Program-made: the position numbers and the translations under genes
Source of the DNA: an uncultured Clostridia bacterium
Lineage (GTDB): Bacteria > Bacillota > Clostridia > Christensenellales > Borkfalkiaceae
Assembly (NCBI GenBank): GCA_947630775.1
Contig: CANRIY010000005.1
Coordinates: forward strand, 1 to 30,675
Direction: 5' to 3'
DNA length: 30,675 nt
Notes under the pieces: model-generated
Told to the model about the DNA's origin: nothing
Seen by the model: the letters and a program-made list of their open reading frames with translations, nothing else
Databases searched by the model: none
Shown: positions 27,601 through 30,675 of the stretch, piece by piece
Position numbering within the stretch: position 1 is the stretch's first letter
Layout: every line of letters begins with the position of its first letter

Positions 27601-29708
27601 TCAACGGCTACTACTTCTATGCGGTCAGCGTGAACGGCACAGCCATTGGCGGTGATGTTGTGGTCGATGGCAATACCTTCTACGATCCCGACAATACGAC
27701 GGCGGACAACGAAGGCTTGATTCGTGGTAGCATCCTCGACGGTAGCTTGACGTTCACAAACAACAAGCTCTACGGCATCACCGCGAATAAGGACGCTGCT
27801 AACGGCAAACAGATCCTCATCAGCCTTCAAGAAGGCGTGAACGGGAAAATTTATGCCTCGGGCAACAAGTGGTTCGCGGCAAATACCCCCGAAGAAGCAG
27901 GGGATGCGTCCGGATATTCGATCGTTGAAATGAATGAAACGCTCGATACTGCCAAAGACAGCATGTTGTTCCGATTCTACCTTGAACTTGACGAAGTTGA
28001 GGCAAAGGCATTGAAGACTCTCAGCGCCGACATGAGCACCCACTCCGATTACTTCGAGGGGTTCACAACAATCACCATTGTCGTTAACGGCGAAGTCGAC
28101 CTCGGCACCGAGATCGTGACGATCAACTTCGGCGGCAGCATCAACTTCGTTGGCGAGAGTGAGGAAATCTCCATCATCAACGGCATGCTTTCGATTTCGG
28201 CGGGGGGGGTGACAATTTCTAACGTCACTTTCCGTGCGGAAACCGGCACGACCGAGGGCAACATCATCCTCAAAGTTACGGCTCCCACTCTTGACATGAC
28301 GAATTGCACCGTCGAGCGCACGACGGGCGACGCGATCGCTTATGGCTACATTCTCGTGGCAACCGGCGACGCAACGCTCACCAACTGCACGTTTATCGCT
28401 CCCGTAAAGGGCTCGGCAGATGAGATTCATAGCGTGTCCCCGAGCGTGATGGAAGTCAAAGGACAGCTCACCATGGACGGTGGCACAATTTCCACCAACG
28501 GCTATGGCTTGTTCTCTCAGCATGTCACGGATGCAACGCTTACAGGTGTGACCTTCTGTGGGCTTGAGAGAGATTACGACGGCGTCACTGTTAAGTCGCT
28601 CTACATGGCCATCAACAGCATAAAGATCAATGATATCACATTCAGCAATTGCACGATCAAGGATTGCAGGGATTGGGGTATGCTCCTCGGAGGAACGACA
28701 GTCACCGTTGAGGGTTGTACTTTCGAAAATAGCAACGCAGATTGCGGCATTGTCTTCTATTCTCCGATCGCAAACGCAACGATCAAGGGCAATACCTTTA
28801 ATCTCCAGAGCGGGATGGATACGATCCGCTTCGGCAAGAACTCCGTTTTGGCAAACACTGTTCTCAACATCAAGAACAACACCGTCAACGGCGGCAATGA
28901 AGCCGTGAAGTTCCAAGTCGCGGCGGGCGAAACCGACCTTGCAAATGTGCTTGCTTGCCTCAACGAGGCCACGATTGACGCAGATGTTACCGTTCAGCTT
29001 TACGAGGGAACCTATTCTCCCACGGCGGATAATCAGTTCAGACTTGAAGCGAACAATGTGCACCTTGTCGGCGCAGCCGCTGTGGAAGGCGAGTACAAGA
29101 CGGTCATCGACGCGTTGGCCTATGAATGCAGCGGGCAGGCAGGCTTCGAGATCAGCGGCGACAACTGCTCCGTTGAGAACATCAAGTTTGTGACGAGCTC
29201 GGCGAATGGCAATGTTGCGGCGCTCAAGGTCACCGACCTCGACACCGAGACGGCGATCGTCAACGGTTTCAGCATCACTGACTGCGAAGTCGTCGGCAAA
29301 GCGGGTCATGCGCTCAATCTCCACGGGGTCGACAATGTCACGGTCGACGGCGTGAAGATCGGCGAACACGGCAAGTGCGGTATCTCGATCGCGAAGGCGA
29401 CGAAGGTTCTCATCAAGAACACGACGTTCACCGACAGCGAATGCTGGGCAGACATCGGCTTCATGTACAAGACGGGCAATGCGTACATCACGCCTTGCAA
29501 AGTGACGGTCGATTTCTCGACTTGCACATTTGCGAAGAATGGCATTTACAGCGAGCGTCCCGCATCTGCGGACGGCGGCGTTGACCGCATCTACGACGGC
29601 GCAGCGATCGAGGGTGCAACCGAGATCACCGCTGAGAGCGGCGCACCCGCGGGCTGGACATTTGCCAACACCGCTTCGGGATGGGCAATGGGCAAGGTAG
29701 AAGCGTAA
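12645..29708 (+). CDS. Giant modular secreted/surface protein with GLUG and beta-helix repeats (5,687 residues)
   Basis: A single open frame with a clear ribosome binding site. Layout: basic head MSANGKKRDK and one hydrophobic segment (about 11-36), acting as signal peptide or anchor; a repeat array (about 54-1050) of some 14 units of the type WYHGTGEPTAENP...GDxYxDxxTGxxY; ten beta-helix modules (about 1053-4765), each with a header like SSAEGLRYFASLVNGG, then WTPIGxxxxPFxGTFDGxxxxIxNL, then GLUG motifs of the form VGGLVGxAxG (at least 25 in total); and a C-terminal pectate-lyase-like beta-helix (about 4766-5687) rich in NNTFxxxxxG and NCTF turns. GLUG repeats are known from adhesins and IgA-protease-like surface proteins. 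No LPXTG, SLH, LysM or choline-binding domain is visible, and no catalytic motif. A very long adhesin or fibre is the best guess. It stands alone between its own promoter and terminator, upstream of secA. Confidence 0.93.
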   Translation: MSANGKKRDKSFIALLVLIIVCACLMVAAITTLGIGMSNGDLSDDQQSEQTGNRGTVWHKGKGVPGNDVGVEGDYYLDEATGDVYCKSATGWGNVVLNLKGTDGITPEIKGGYWWIGDKNTGVRAEAVLAPEIKPDGYWYFDGVKSDYKAFPTMTSGTEAPDNKNGALGDFYVQKAADGTVTFYQKVKDASTGNIEWKSVVTVEPSVATDVNGAKWFVGTTAPTADNPAGAKVGDFYLDTSKNNIYLMTASGWGSPIGNLHDAPVTQPDTVLYGTVAPDAVTEDGNPELYQALRDAKIGDYYFNNATGEVYQKVANNGDKDDWKDAGFSIKGEDGNKWYHGSGEPTAENPALKDVVPNAGDIYFDEDAHLLYTYGAEGWGKGVPFGTPGGQAQQWHHGTGEPTAVKDSNNGDFYIDQTSGELYQRNDAADGSEHWDDLGIKIQGTAGTPGNKWYHGTLAPTDENNGALKDVVLNEGDIYYDTDDHLLFTYGNDGWDSGISFGAQGTPGTHWYHGESKPSAEDPAGAQNGDYYFDSSSNIIYIKEAGDWTELVDLTPAAPAEPDIRDGIWWIGDRNTGIPATGEKGEDGKTPYIGEGNHWYIDGNDLGPAVGEKGEPGDTPFINDDGYWQIGENVTEFKAEGVDGKNGTVWHSGEGKPVMQATENADEFYTYNVNEGDFYLDVKTGKVYVLESDLESEGTLAWREIATLRDTLQNVHGAWYLNGRPTGLYVSTWRTGEGDPNDAAEPLMGNYGDLYLDTLTGDVYVSNAALGEESEAWTKKLNIKGERGNYLHSGKGKPVPYGEQAIPDEQVPVANAKPGDMYLDTNTGDIYQLQENAWVLLFKTKGDKGDRGSKWFNGTEDPRGTIIEGAVVGDYYFETKHGYIYYLREVTKDAEENVIGQTWALVNEDDPLAGTKWLSGNVDPDKADGDLKTLLDGANDWDVYFNTADKTIWQLTPTGPETSEWQLLGHLTNETDRGTVWYYGTYDPTVKNDQDGFEKATEGHIFGDFYLQTYYPFSGYTGFRIYIFEDDGHLGKWNMHVDMRSEVKEGEFKYEIPNYDALRAFRDSVNGAFEGKQANSYKDSNTGKQTTVTLTGQVTIPEDEKFGMIGEEDTTPFSGIFDGGTEGLFIEGQGLEGPLFGYLDGATIKNLHVKAKLDELTLATFALGDKTSLLTNTYGIAKSAKDTKFENVTLELTNANGTVLVKWDGSGNVSVTVTGNKPASTAEGHRMRATGSADDYLLVIRGEMLELGDAKFTFDHVKFEDSFGQHSYIDVTNAKSLTLNDCYADVDPIEACDRNPDGTVKTWADNGLSGKVAKGRTGNAAFIVSRSSSERTAALELTIKDSTILAARSAANTDAILNTGKQDPDPYSMAVLINVDVSTATVTGNIFGANSDGERYLGSVVEFKSMADGANLTISGNKVYGGNGATAFALSDAKGEDAYAAIFGENTVDASNGTFLAVTGKGHAQVYLLGELADDNYVNSNTIGSGKTYSTNLYRAVKTESDESFDFIAFAADKVETEGHLFEMFRGKVYLGTNFGAEHTQFTPEDLEKKVTPEGVTSKEFEYGHDIWIIDLAFEDPEGFVQHIADYTDHYYVNNAAGLGSFRDMVNGIGSYAEKTPNSFSTKTIVTTKDIDLAEAKITNWTPIGIDSKPFSGTFTTKFGETQYAIKNLSIDSSVEGYTYLEEGKTRLGLFGYTNGATLTYIKISGVTIVATNGLAGNDTVGALVGLAYSGNTINNITVDGLISITGDFSRTGGVIGQTYGNFSDITVNADAGSIVWMTSGSQADYVGGILGHAGDAGNYTHLTVNNLKVFGGDNVGGIAGVLQSGTTVDDATLTDVHLLQAAFETGNNTSGSALQIGAVSGSVTAGNITIKNVTFTGALERGGHKFGSVAIPKTVLNGGYSGGIHDATANPGTVNYSENNNIYALIDTDLYYRNGDYEIMSVHGLQRFTEIVAKSAGQYYRDTVEGHKATLLMEEDVVDLSALKVNGEWLKDEAPEGWTGSWTGRPYILLQIGAEGRPFMGTFDGNGKKITGLTAALFGNTDGATVKNLVLDGVAIDSETANVGGLINEATGTTLDKITVIGSVSGTYNVGGLIGEAHGATTISNALVKATVTKTDMADAAHARSIGVLVGAAEGTVTLSDVYTSEFYQVPVTVIDNQYTDGNLNYLVYNYGLVGSALSGVATDEWATDKGVLPAAAIEFDDTIAPPRSTGSINARITATDLYLTATYAKDGTASVYVNVQSAQGLASIAELVNHGITFAGETVMVGGNISMGSYAENGVSKWVGIGNAEHAFEGTFNGLDKQISHLYGPLFGNLAGTVQNLTLGDLNINKLAGDTAATKGTVAKAVSGSATIDNVTVIAWVQDVNKAGAVNPSDVAAAPFGLYEEGSATVVSSEITINFVAQNIVFNAKIDGKSNSIVTYTGDTLGADETASTHEYKAIVKDEIFRLGGFNHSVWSTTPTVSFTFNGIKFVGDCTIVLSSGPEGKEPNVNAFTMTNCYADVAPTAQPSRLPTFILGDSTNAGGPMYTVFRFTNNVVLADSGSATSNFKEYGEAIFSWSPFADGSVISGNVFGSAERPFHNAIIKVLGFEENMSMTIEDNTFFADGAHKWDRLAAIDLAPSQSTAFEVWVKNNTLNIYSADGVESNYTIVAAETNYGKPRNARVFITSDNEVYENSEKVKIDFDFITRGTDNIVYGCFDFVGYNVVLDDKGMITSGDFIFGNDSDRFATTHDADLAKALASYVADKTCYKDIHIVIGEQFGRRLSDLLDDNYNTYYNFSLVGLNSFASLVNVAGWTGEGKTVKLADELNKDHVLDLSSYTSWTPIGTAEHAFKGTFDGSYGDGNWTITNLSYSGEPDAFGFFGYTDSATVENLVIETVDVKVTGETNSKVGALVGNAANTTLKEIRVSGINISGNAQHAGAIVGHGEEVNLNNITVLASDISVEQNTVGAVIGYAKNATLNGVYIGCEGAIEAADLDNADVHISGANTVGGVVGIALDGGTFENIYLGSSVIVKASAINSDQRAHLIGAIIGAVQNDGNSEKFNVTNANFYGKLVRDTVADFTMTPTFAHYGLVGCDNAATDGAESKNVVISKSILHSAITEGFTQNTVWEEAKADSEYQVTSLEGFKYFRDQVNAGNPYKGEKIHLMEDLDLGGKVDTTTGSTGDLWTPIGVADQAFQGTFDGTKEDGTPAVISNIYVDRHTKTHNDYSEVCSNESYAGLFGAAGGNAKFMNFTIEHADLSAKSYVGAVVGSGFTSSFSNITVKDVKIYTHHYAGGLTGYAYGTFENNNVNGLTIDVVPEARYDDENTSQFWRLDNGDKAGGLVGLLGEGPETLTNNTVENAKISAYRDLGVLAGCYVSEGTALTLEGNTVKNSDLYVVRDYKSADGKVMEYTRDKRDPNVSYVPDVNVGEVIGRFGGTQEELAAKTTIENVVIHWEHANQGEFFLQNNAWHIMSKEGLETFRTLVNDGTTEYNGHEFKEGFEGETVYLEESIDLSASAVIEPASRRALATRAIDGAEEWTPIGTSEHPFRGVFDGQKHTVSDLIIKSADHGYLGFFGYVHNDISKPAAGIKNLTIDGVDIEVKNVDRVAALAGSLDNGGDSNALVISNITITGSVKIITEGDFVGSIAGHMTNAHLSNITVNATGENTLKSTGKNQWGAQVGGLVGHAGQIKADGLTSNLNVEGEWAGGLFGLLEYTSTVTDANVTANVTGTTEYVGGLVGAHQFNEIVITDSSYKGNLTSGASDVTSDAFFGKASDPSGTITVEDSTSELLNIDKASELTGKEGILYGAVADSTGEVTKGYLISSAAGLKAFAELVNGGKTFEGEHVFLTAEKIDLADLEGDWTPIGNVGARFMGTFDGLGHSISNIHVSGTKYVGLFGVVGDIDKPDITPAIKNLKIGGTNTVTITDAAWADKLGYRNDSGLLVGYAAKTTFANITYDANASVTVTAETYTLVGDEYQPFVGCGSAIGGLVGASQTCTYNNINLNCAVTVTAESGVDVGGLIGLSMHDTLTGVKISSCTVQANFEVGGVIGKAYGNVSLTNVQVEQGSVWLHYNWLYLDKEGRQITSQESYFKTIGGLVGVAYDADNSTLSVDGCSFNGTLIRKNTALQMNELGTPDLVNYGLVGTADYNGTAVKTVSIKSTNIVVESWTYHYDGVYYYSPAPDYSLQGGYNSEGAFEVGSLSVSSAEGLRYFASLVNGGHDFAGEIVTLENDVDLGGVSWTPIGSKDHPFNGIFEGNKNTVSGLAVDAPESDYVGLFGQIGQYGTPNNGTIQNLTINGATVVGNDYVGVVAGEVRGTVSNVTVKGHISVEGKKFVGGVVGHAYAGFEKVEVSGDETSSVSGETTVGGIVGVSGEGSYTFTCSVASVSLKGAIVGGIAGQAQLGNSFVGCEVEASLEVAERLSGTVGGIVGSAYGAVTVSGCNYVGSIVATNGKLKPTNLSHEGLGTGDYASITDTTVAVILMDGYKRVASSWENVNKATIETYISTAEALAYMAELVNDQYMSLSFANETVYLEKGFSLSEAWTPIGTSANPFRGHFDGKGNTISNLQVTGTYAGLFGYVAGHAASIENLTVSGATLTEVIENNEAYAGAVVAKFQISTDQEAKLSNLHVVDVHITAYRYAGGIVGQSYVAITNCSAKNVTIDAKPNQTGDTYDNGDKVGGIAGWFVDDTSRELKNNRAENITLTAYRDVGGIAGYAGKAIVDGNFVKGVKITVDQITNNYGDDKETNAGYLYGRINNVADWPKYVGTVEQGDGVEYSLTYNIKGSTALQSALNEASEYGSTTINLAEGTYEGTNNAKFGEKTITGFSIFADVRTASLSKDQYGNDKVYSRNIKNLTIQAMDNAEVTFTTAIVMHDGLDADADTHHTRLVSVDGVTVKGIKFDNASTPIFFINGYSGSKWSNITIENNTFTWDEAKTALNTDQIGVQMYSENFDVFKQGSEYRIFNVKVLNNTFTNAERPTYNCNISGFEFSGNTVNGYYFYAVSVNGTAIGGDVVVDGNTFYDPDNTTADNEGLIRGSILDGSLTFTNNKLYGITANKDAANGKQILISLQEGVNGKIYASGNKWFAANTPEEAGDASGYSIVEMNETLDTAKDSMLFRFYLELDEVEAKALKTLSADMSTHSDYFEGFTTITIVVNGEVDLGTEIVTINFGGSINFVGESEEISIINGMLSISAGGVTISNVTFRAETGTTEGNIILKVTAPTLDMTNCTVERTTGDAIAYGYILVATGDATLTNCTFIAPVKGSADEIHSVSPSVMEVKGQLTMDGGTISTNGYGLFSQHVTDATLTGVTFCGLERDYDGVTVKSLYMAINSIKINDITFSNCTIKDCRDWGMLLGGTTVTVEGCTFENSNADCGIVFYSPIANATIKGNTFNLQSGMDTIRFGKNSVLANTVLNIKNNTVNGGNEAVKFQVAAGETDLANVLACLNEATIDADVTVQLYEGTYSPTADNQFRLEANNVHLVGAAAVEGEYKTVIDALAYECSGQAGFEISGDNCSVENIKFVTSSANGNVAALKVTDLDTETAIVNGFSITDCEVVGKAGHALNLHGVDNVTVDGVKIGEHGKCGISIAKATKVLIKNTTFTDSECWADIGFMYKTGNAYITPCKVTVDFSTCTFAKNGIYSERPASADGGVDRIYDGAAIEGATEITAESGAPAGWTFANTASGWAMGKVEA
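12804..15794 (+). repeat. N-terminal array of about 14 WYxGTGxP...GDFYLDxxTGDVYQ units in the giant protein
   Basis: Coding repeats of about 48-75 residues. Each opens with a Trp/Tyr-containing strand (WYHGTGEP, WHSGEGKP, WFNGTEDP), continues to GDFYLDTxTGDVY and closes with W and a K-G turn. Interspersed are GYWWIGDxNTGV-type units and two or three very short Gly-X-Y stretches (GEKGEDG, KGDKGDRG). Similar unit pairs occur in collagen-like surface proteins and phage-fibre-like proteins of Firmicutes. Units are diverged, not recently amplified. Confidence 0.85.
16329..17423 (+). repeat. Long insert X1 in beta-helix module 1 (partner of X2)
   Basis: About 365 residues without GLUG motifs. It shares an order of landmarks with 19920-20981: a xDEIxRLGxxxF-like start, xxNCYADV, a GNxFG turn, ENTxxA strands, FDFIxxxxD, and a HDIxIxI segment just before the next module header. 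Similarity is clear in pattern but strongly diverged. Confidence 0.65.
19920..20981 (+). repeat. Long insert X2 in beta-helix module 4 (partner of X1)
   Basis: About 354 residues matching X1 (16329-17423) in landmarks: TNCYADV, SGNVFGS, EDNTFFADG, IDFDFITRG, KDIHIVIGEQFG. With X1 it marks a three-module period (module 1+X1, 2, 3, then 4+X2, 5 and so on). Confidence 0.65.
23176..23197. repeat. Perfect GC-rich hairpin inside module 7 of the giant gene
   Basis: CTCGTCGCG (23176-23184) and CGCGACGAG (23189-23197) form a 9-bp stem around CTCT. It encodes part of PASRRALATRAIDG, a basic segment between DLSAS and WTPIG that the other modules lack. Confidence 0.8.
25319..25326 (+). repeat. G8 homopolymer in the giant gene
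   Basis: Eight consecutive G within the codons for Leu-Gly-Gly-Val of module 9. Slippage by one base would truncate the last ~1,460 residues. Confidence 0.9.
28202..28209 (+). repeat. Second G8 homopolymer in the giant gene
   Basis: Eight G within the codons for Ala-Gly-Gly-Val in the C-terminal beta-helix. Slippage would remove the last ~500 residues. Confidence 0.9.
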
Positions 29709-29735
29709 CTTCATGAATACACGTCCCTTGCAGAT

Positions 29736-29780
29736 GTAACGAAAAAACCGACTTGATTTCAAGTCGGTTTTTTTCGTTAC
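29736..29780. terminator. Very strong bidirectional terminator after the giant gene
   Basis: A near-perfect inverted repeat of about 20 bp: GTAACG, an A run and CCGACTTGA pair with AAGTCGG, a T run and CGTTAC around a TTTC loop. The T run is seven long (29768-29774). The matching A run makes it functional in both directions. Confidence 0.93.
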
Positions 29781-29801
29781 TTACGGGGCAGCCGAGGAAA
29801 C

Positions 29802-29850
29802 CCCTCAGTCACCTGCGGTGACAGCTCCCCTAAAAGGGGAGCCAAGGGGG
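29802..29850. repeat. CCCTCAG...GACAGCTCCCC element, copy 1
   Basis: Two hairpins in a row (CACCTGCGGTG; then CTCCCCTAAAAGGGGAG) between CCCTCAG and GCCAAGGGG. The same frame with different stem sequences recurs at 30091-30144. Confidence 0.75.
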
Positions 29851-29865
29851 CGGGCTGTGGGACGG

Positions 29866-29932
29866 GGGAGCCGAGGGAACCTGCCCCCTTTTCAAGGGGG
29901 CGGGTGGCGCGCGAAGCGCGACAGGTGGGGGT
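29866..29932. repeat. Inverted-type palindromic element
   Basis: GGGGAGCCGAGGGAACC leads into a CCCCCTT/AAGGGGG hairpin (29884-29900) and then a GGCGCGCGAAGCGCG hairpin (29907-29920), ending ACAGGTGGGG. Same style as the neighbouring elements. Confidence 0.6.
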
Positions 29933-29946
29933 TATTTCTAAAATAC

Positions 29947-29973
29947 GTCACCCTGAGCCTGTCGAAGGGTCAC
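29947..29973. repeat. GTCACCCTGAGCCTGTCGAAGGGTCAC-type interspersed palindrome
   Basis: An imperfect palindrome with outer arms GTCACCCT/AGGGT(CAC). This sequence type is a widely scattered intergenic repeat in many bacterial genomes, by general knowledge. Confidence 0.7.
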
Positions 29974-30090
29974 CGCATTATAAAATAAGGTGATGGTTCG
30001 GCAAGCTACTTCGCGGGCGGTGCCCGCTCGTGCCGCGCTTAGTGCAATAGAATGCGCACGGGGCACCATGACGTAATTGAAAATGACACC

Positions 30091-30144
30091 CCCTCAGCCG
30101 CGCAAGGGCGCGCGACAGCTCCCCCTCGAGGGGGCGCCAAGGGG
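30091..30144. repeat. CCCTCAG...GACAGCTCCCC element, copy 2
   Basis: Same frame as 29802-29850, with stems CGCGC...GCGCG and CTCCCCCTCGAGGGGG. The outer sequences are kept while the stems differ, with pairing preserved. Confidence 0.75.
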
Positions 30145-30189
30145 CGGGGGCACCGAGGGGACCTGCCCGAAGGGACACTCCGCGCGCAT

Positions 30190-30227
30190 GCCCCCTCCTG
30201 AGGAGGGGGGTAGGGGGGTGGGCAACG
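30190..30227. repeat. Dispersed palindromic repeat, copy 2
   Basis: 37 of 38 bases identical to 1171-1208, same orientation, about 29 kb away. Confidence 0.85.
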
Positions 30228-30302
30228 CGTGTCGTTCTTTGTCGTTTGCATGAAATTCTCGAAAACCCCTGCAAATCGCTTTCATTTTTCGGGAAAATAT
30301 TG

Positions 30303-30308
30303 TACAAT
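30303..30308 (+). promoter_or_regulatory. Probable -10 element of secA
   Basis: TACAAT in an A/T-rich stretch 51 bases before the secA start. The matching -35 (TTTCAT, 30280-30285, 17-base spacer) is poor, so only the -10 is convincing. Confidence 0.45.
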
Positions 30309-30358
30309 AGACTGGTGAAAAACTGCGCTTCCAAAAAAGCGCTATCGAGGAACAGAAA

Positions 30359-30675
30359 ATGGGATTGATTCGTTATATTAAAAACAGGGACGGGCGCAGG
30401 AGCCTCAAAAAGCTCAATGCCACCGCCGACATCGTGGAAAAGCTCGCTCCCAAGTATGCGGCAATGTCGGACAGCGAGCTGCAATCGCAGACGCAGCTCT
30501 TCCGTGACCGTCTTGCCAAGGGTGAAACACTGGAAGACATCCTTCCCGACGCGTTTGCCGCGCTCCGTGAGGCGAGCGGGCGTGTGCTCGGAATGCGTCA
30601 TTTCCACGTCCAGATCATCGGCGGCATCTGCCTTTTCCAAGGGCGTATCGCCGAGATGAAGACGGGCGAAGGGAA
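30359..30675 (+). CDS. secA: Preprotein translocase ATPase SecA, N-terminal part (3' end outside window)
   Basis: SecA drives export of unfolded proteins through SecYEG. ATG 30359 has GAGGAAC about eight bases upstream. The visible 105 residues are the typical SecA N terminus: LKKLNATADIVEKLAPKYAAMSDSEL, LPDAFAALREASGRVLGMRHFHVQIIGG, and EMKTGEG, the start of the Walker A loop, where the window ends. It reads in the same direction as the giant surface protein but has its own promoter and is insulated by the strong terminator. Confidence 0.95.
   Translation, partial: MGLIRYIKNRDGRRSLKKLNATADIVEKLAPKYAAMSDSELQSQTQLFRDRLAKGETLEDILPDAFAALREASGRVLGMRHFHVQIIGGICLFQGRIAEMKTGEG

Larger units (their letters stand above)
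29709..30358. other. 650-base intergenic region filled with palindromic repeats
   Basis: Holds the terminator at 29736-29780, then several GC-rich repeat elements between about 29790 and 30230, then the secA promoter and leader. Short frames through it are low-complexity and repeat-encoded, and no gene is supported. Confidence 0.8.

Noticed and set aside
12645..29708. Repeats as a possible CRISPR array or tandem DNA satellite
   Set aside because: The repeats are protein-level, diverged and in frame; there are no constant direct repeats with regular spacers.
12645..29708. Pectate lyase or other polysaccharide-degrading enzyme
   Set aside because: The beta-helix pattern alone does not show activity; no convincing cluster of catalytic Asp/Arg/Lys residues was seen.
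26685..29762. 1,025-residue minus-strand open frame opposite the C-terminal beta-helix
   Set aside because: Same codon-bias shadow; it starts inside the bidirectional terminator and shows no family features.
29978..30640. 220-residue minus-strand open frame between the giant gene and secA
   Set aside because: It runs through palindromic repeats and antisense to secA; low-complexity Pro/Arg stretches, no ribosome binding site.

Overview
The window reads as part of a low-complexity-poor, moderately GC-rich genome of a Gram-positive, Clostridia-type gut bacterium. That placement is inferred. It rests on the housekeeping order nadD-yqeK-rsfS, clear AGGAGG-type ribosome binding sites, sigma-A-like promoters, araA and alpha-galactosidase genes for plant sugars, and short GC-rich palindromic repeats of the kind common in gut Clostridia. 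No rRNA, tRNA, CRISPR array, transposase or phage gene was recognised.

Layout. Bases 1-1097 hold the 3' part of L-arabinose isomerase, followed by a hairpin terminator and a repeat-rich gap. Bases 1325-4939 look like a sugar operon: a cytoplasmic GH36 alpha-galactosidase, a UDP-sugar pyrophosphorylase of the eukaryote-like UDPGP family, and a small helical protein of unknown function. Bases 4930-8931 carry a second operon behind its own promoter and palindrome: a membrane-tethered ComEC-like metallo-beta-lactamase-fold protein (broken by a frameshift), recX, a monofunctional biotin-protein ligase and the NAD(P)H-hydrate repair enzyme. A four-helix membrane protein lies on the minus strand (8934-9692). 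Diverging from it is a nadD-yqeK fusion gene with a frameshift and an apparently leaderless promoter, then rsfS. A small minus-strand membrane protein and a DeoC-like protein that has lost its catalytic residues follow, ending at a strong terminator.

Bases 12645-29708, more than half the window, are one uninterrupted gene for a 5,687-residue secreted or membrane-anchored protein (roughly 0.6 MDa by inference). It has a hydrophobic N-terminal segment, about 14 copies of a roughly 60-75-residue repeat, ten beta-helix/GLUG modules each opened by a similar header, and a final beta-helix of about 920 residues. It has its own near-consensus promoter with an extended -10, a structured 5' leader and a very strong terminator. 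A 650-base repeat-filled gap separates it from secA, which runs off the right edge.

The most notable points are the giant modular surface protein with two 8-G tracts that could permit phase switching, the avoidance of TTA, CTA and TCA codons (which leaves an 11-kb stop-free antisense frame), the catalytically dead DeoC relative, and two frameshifted genes that are either real lesions or assembly errors.
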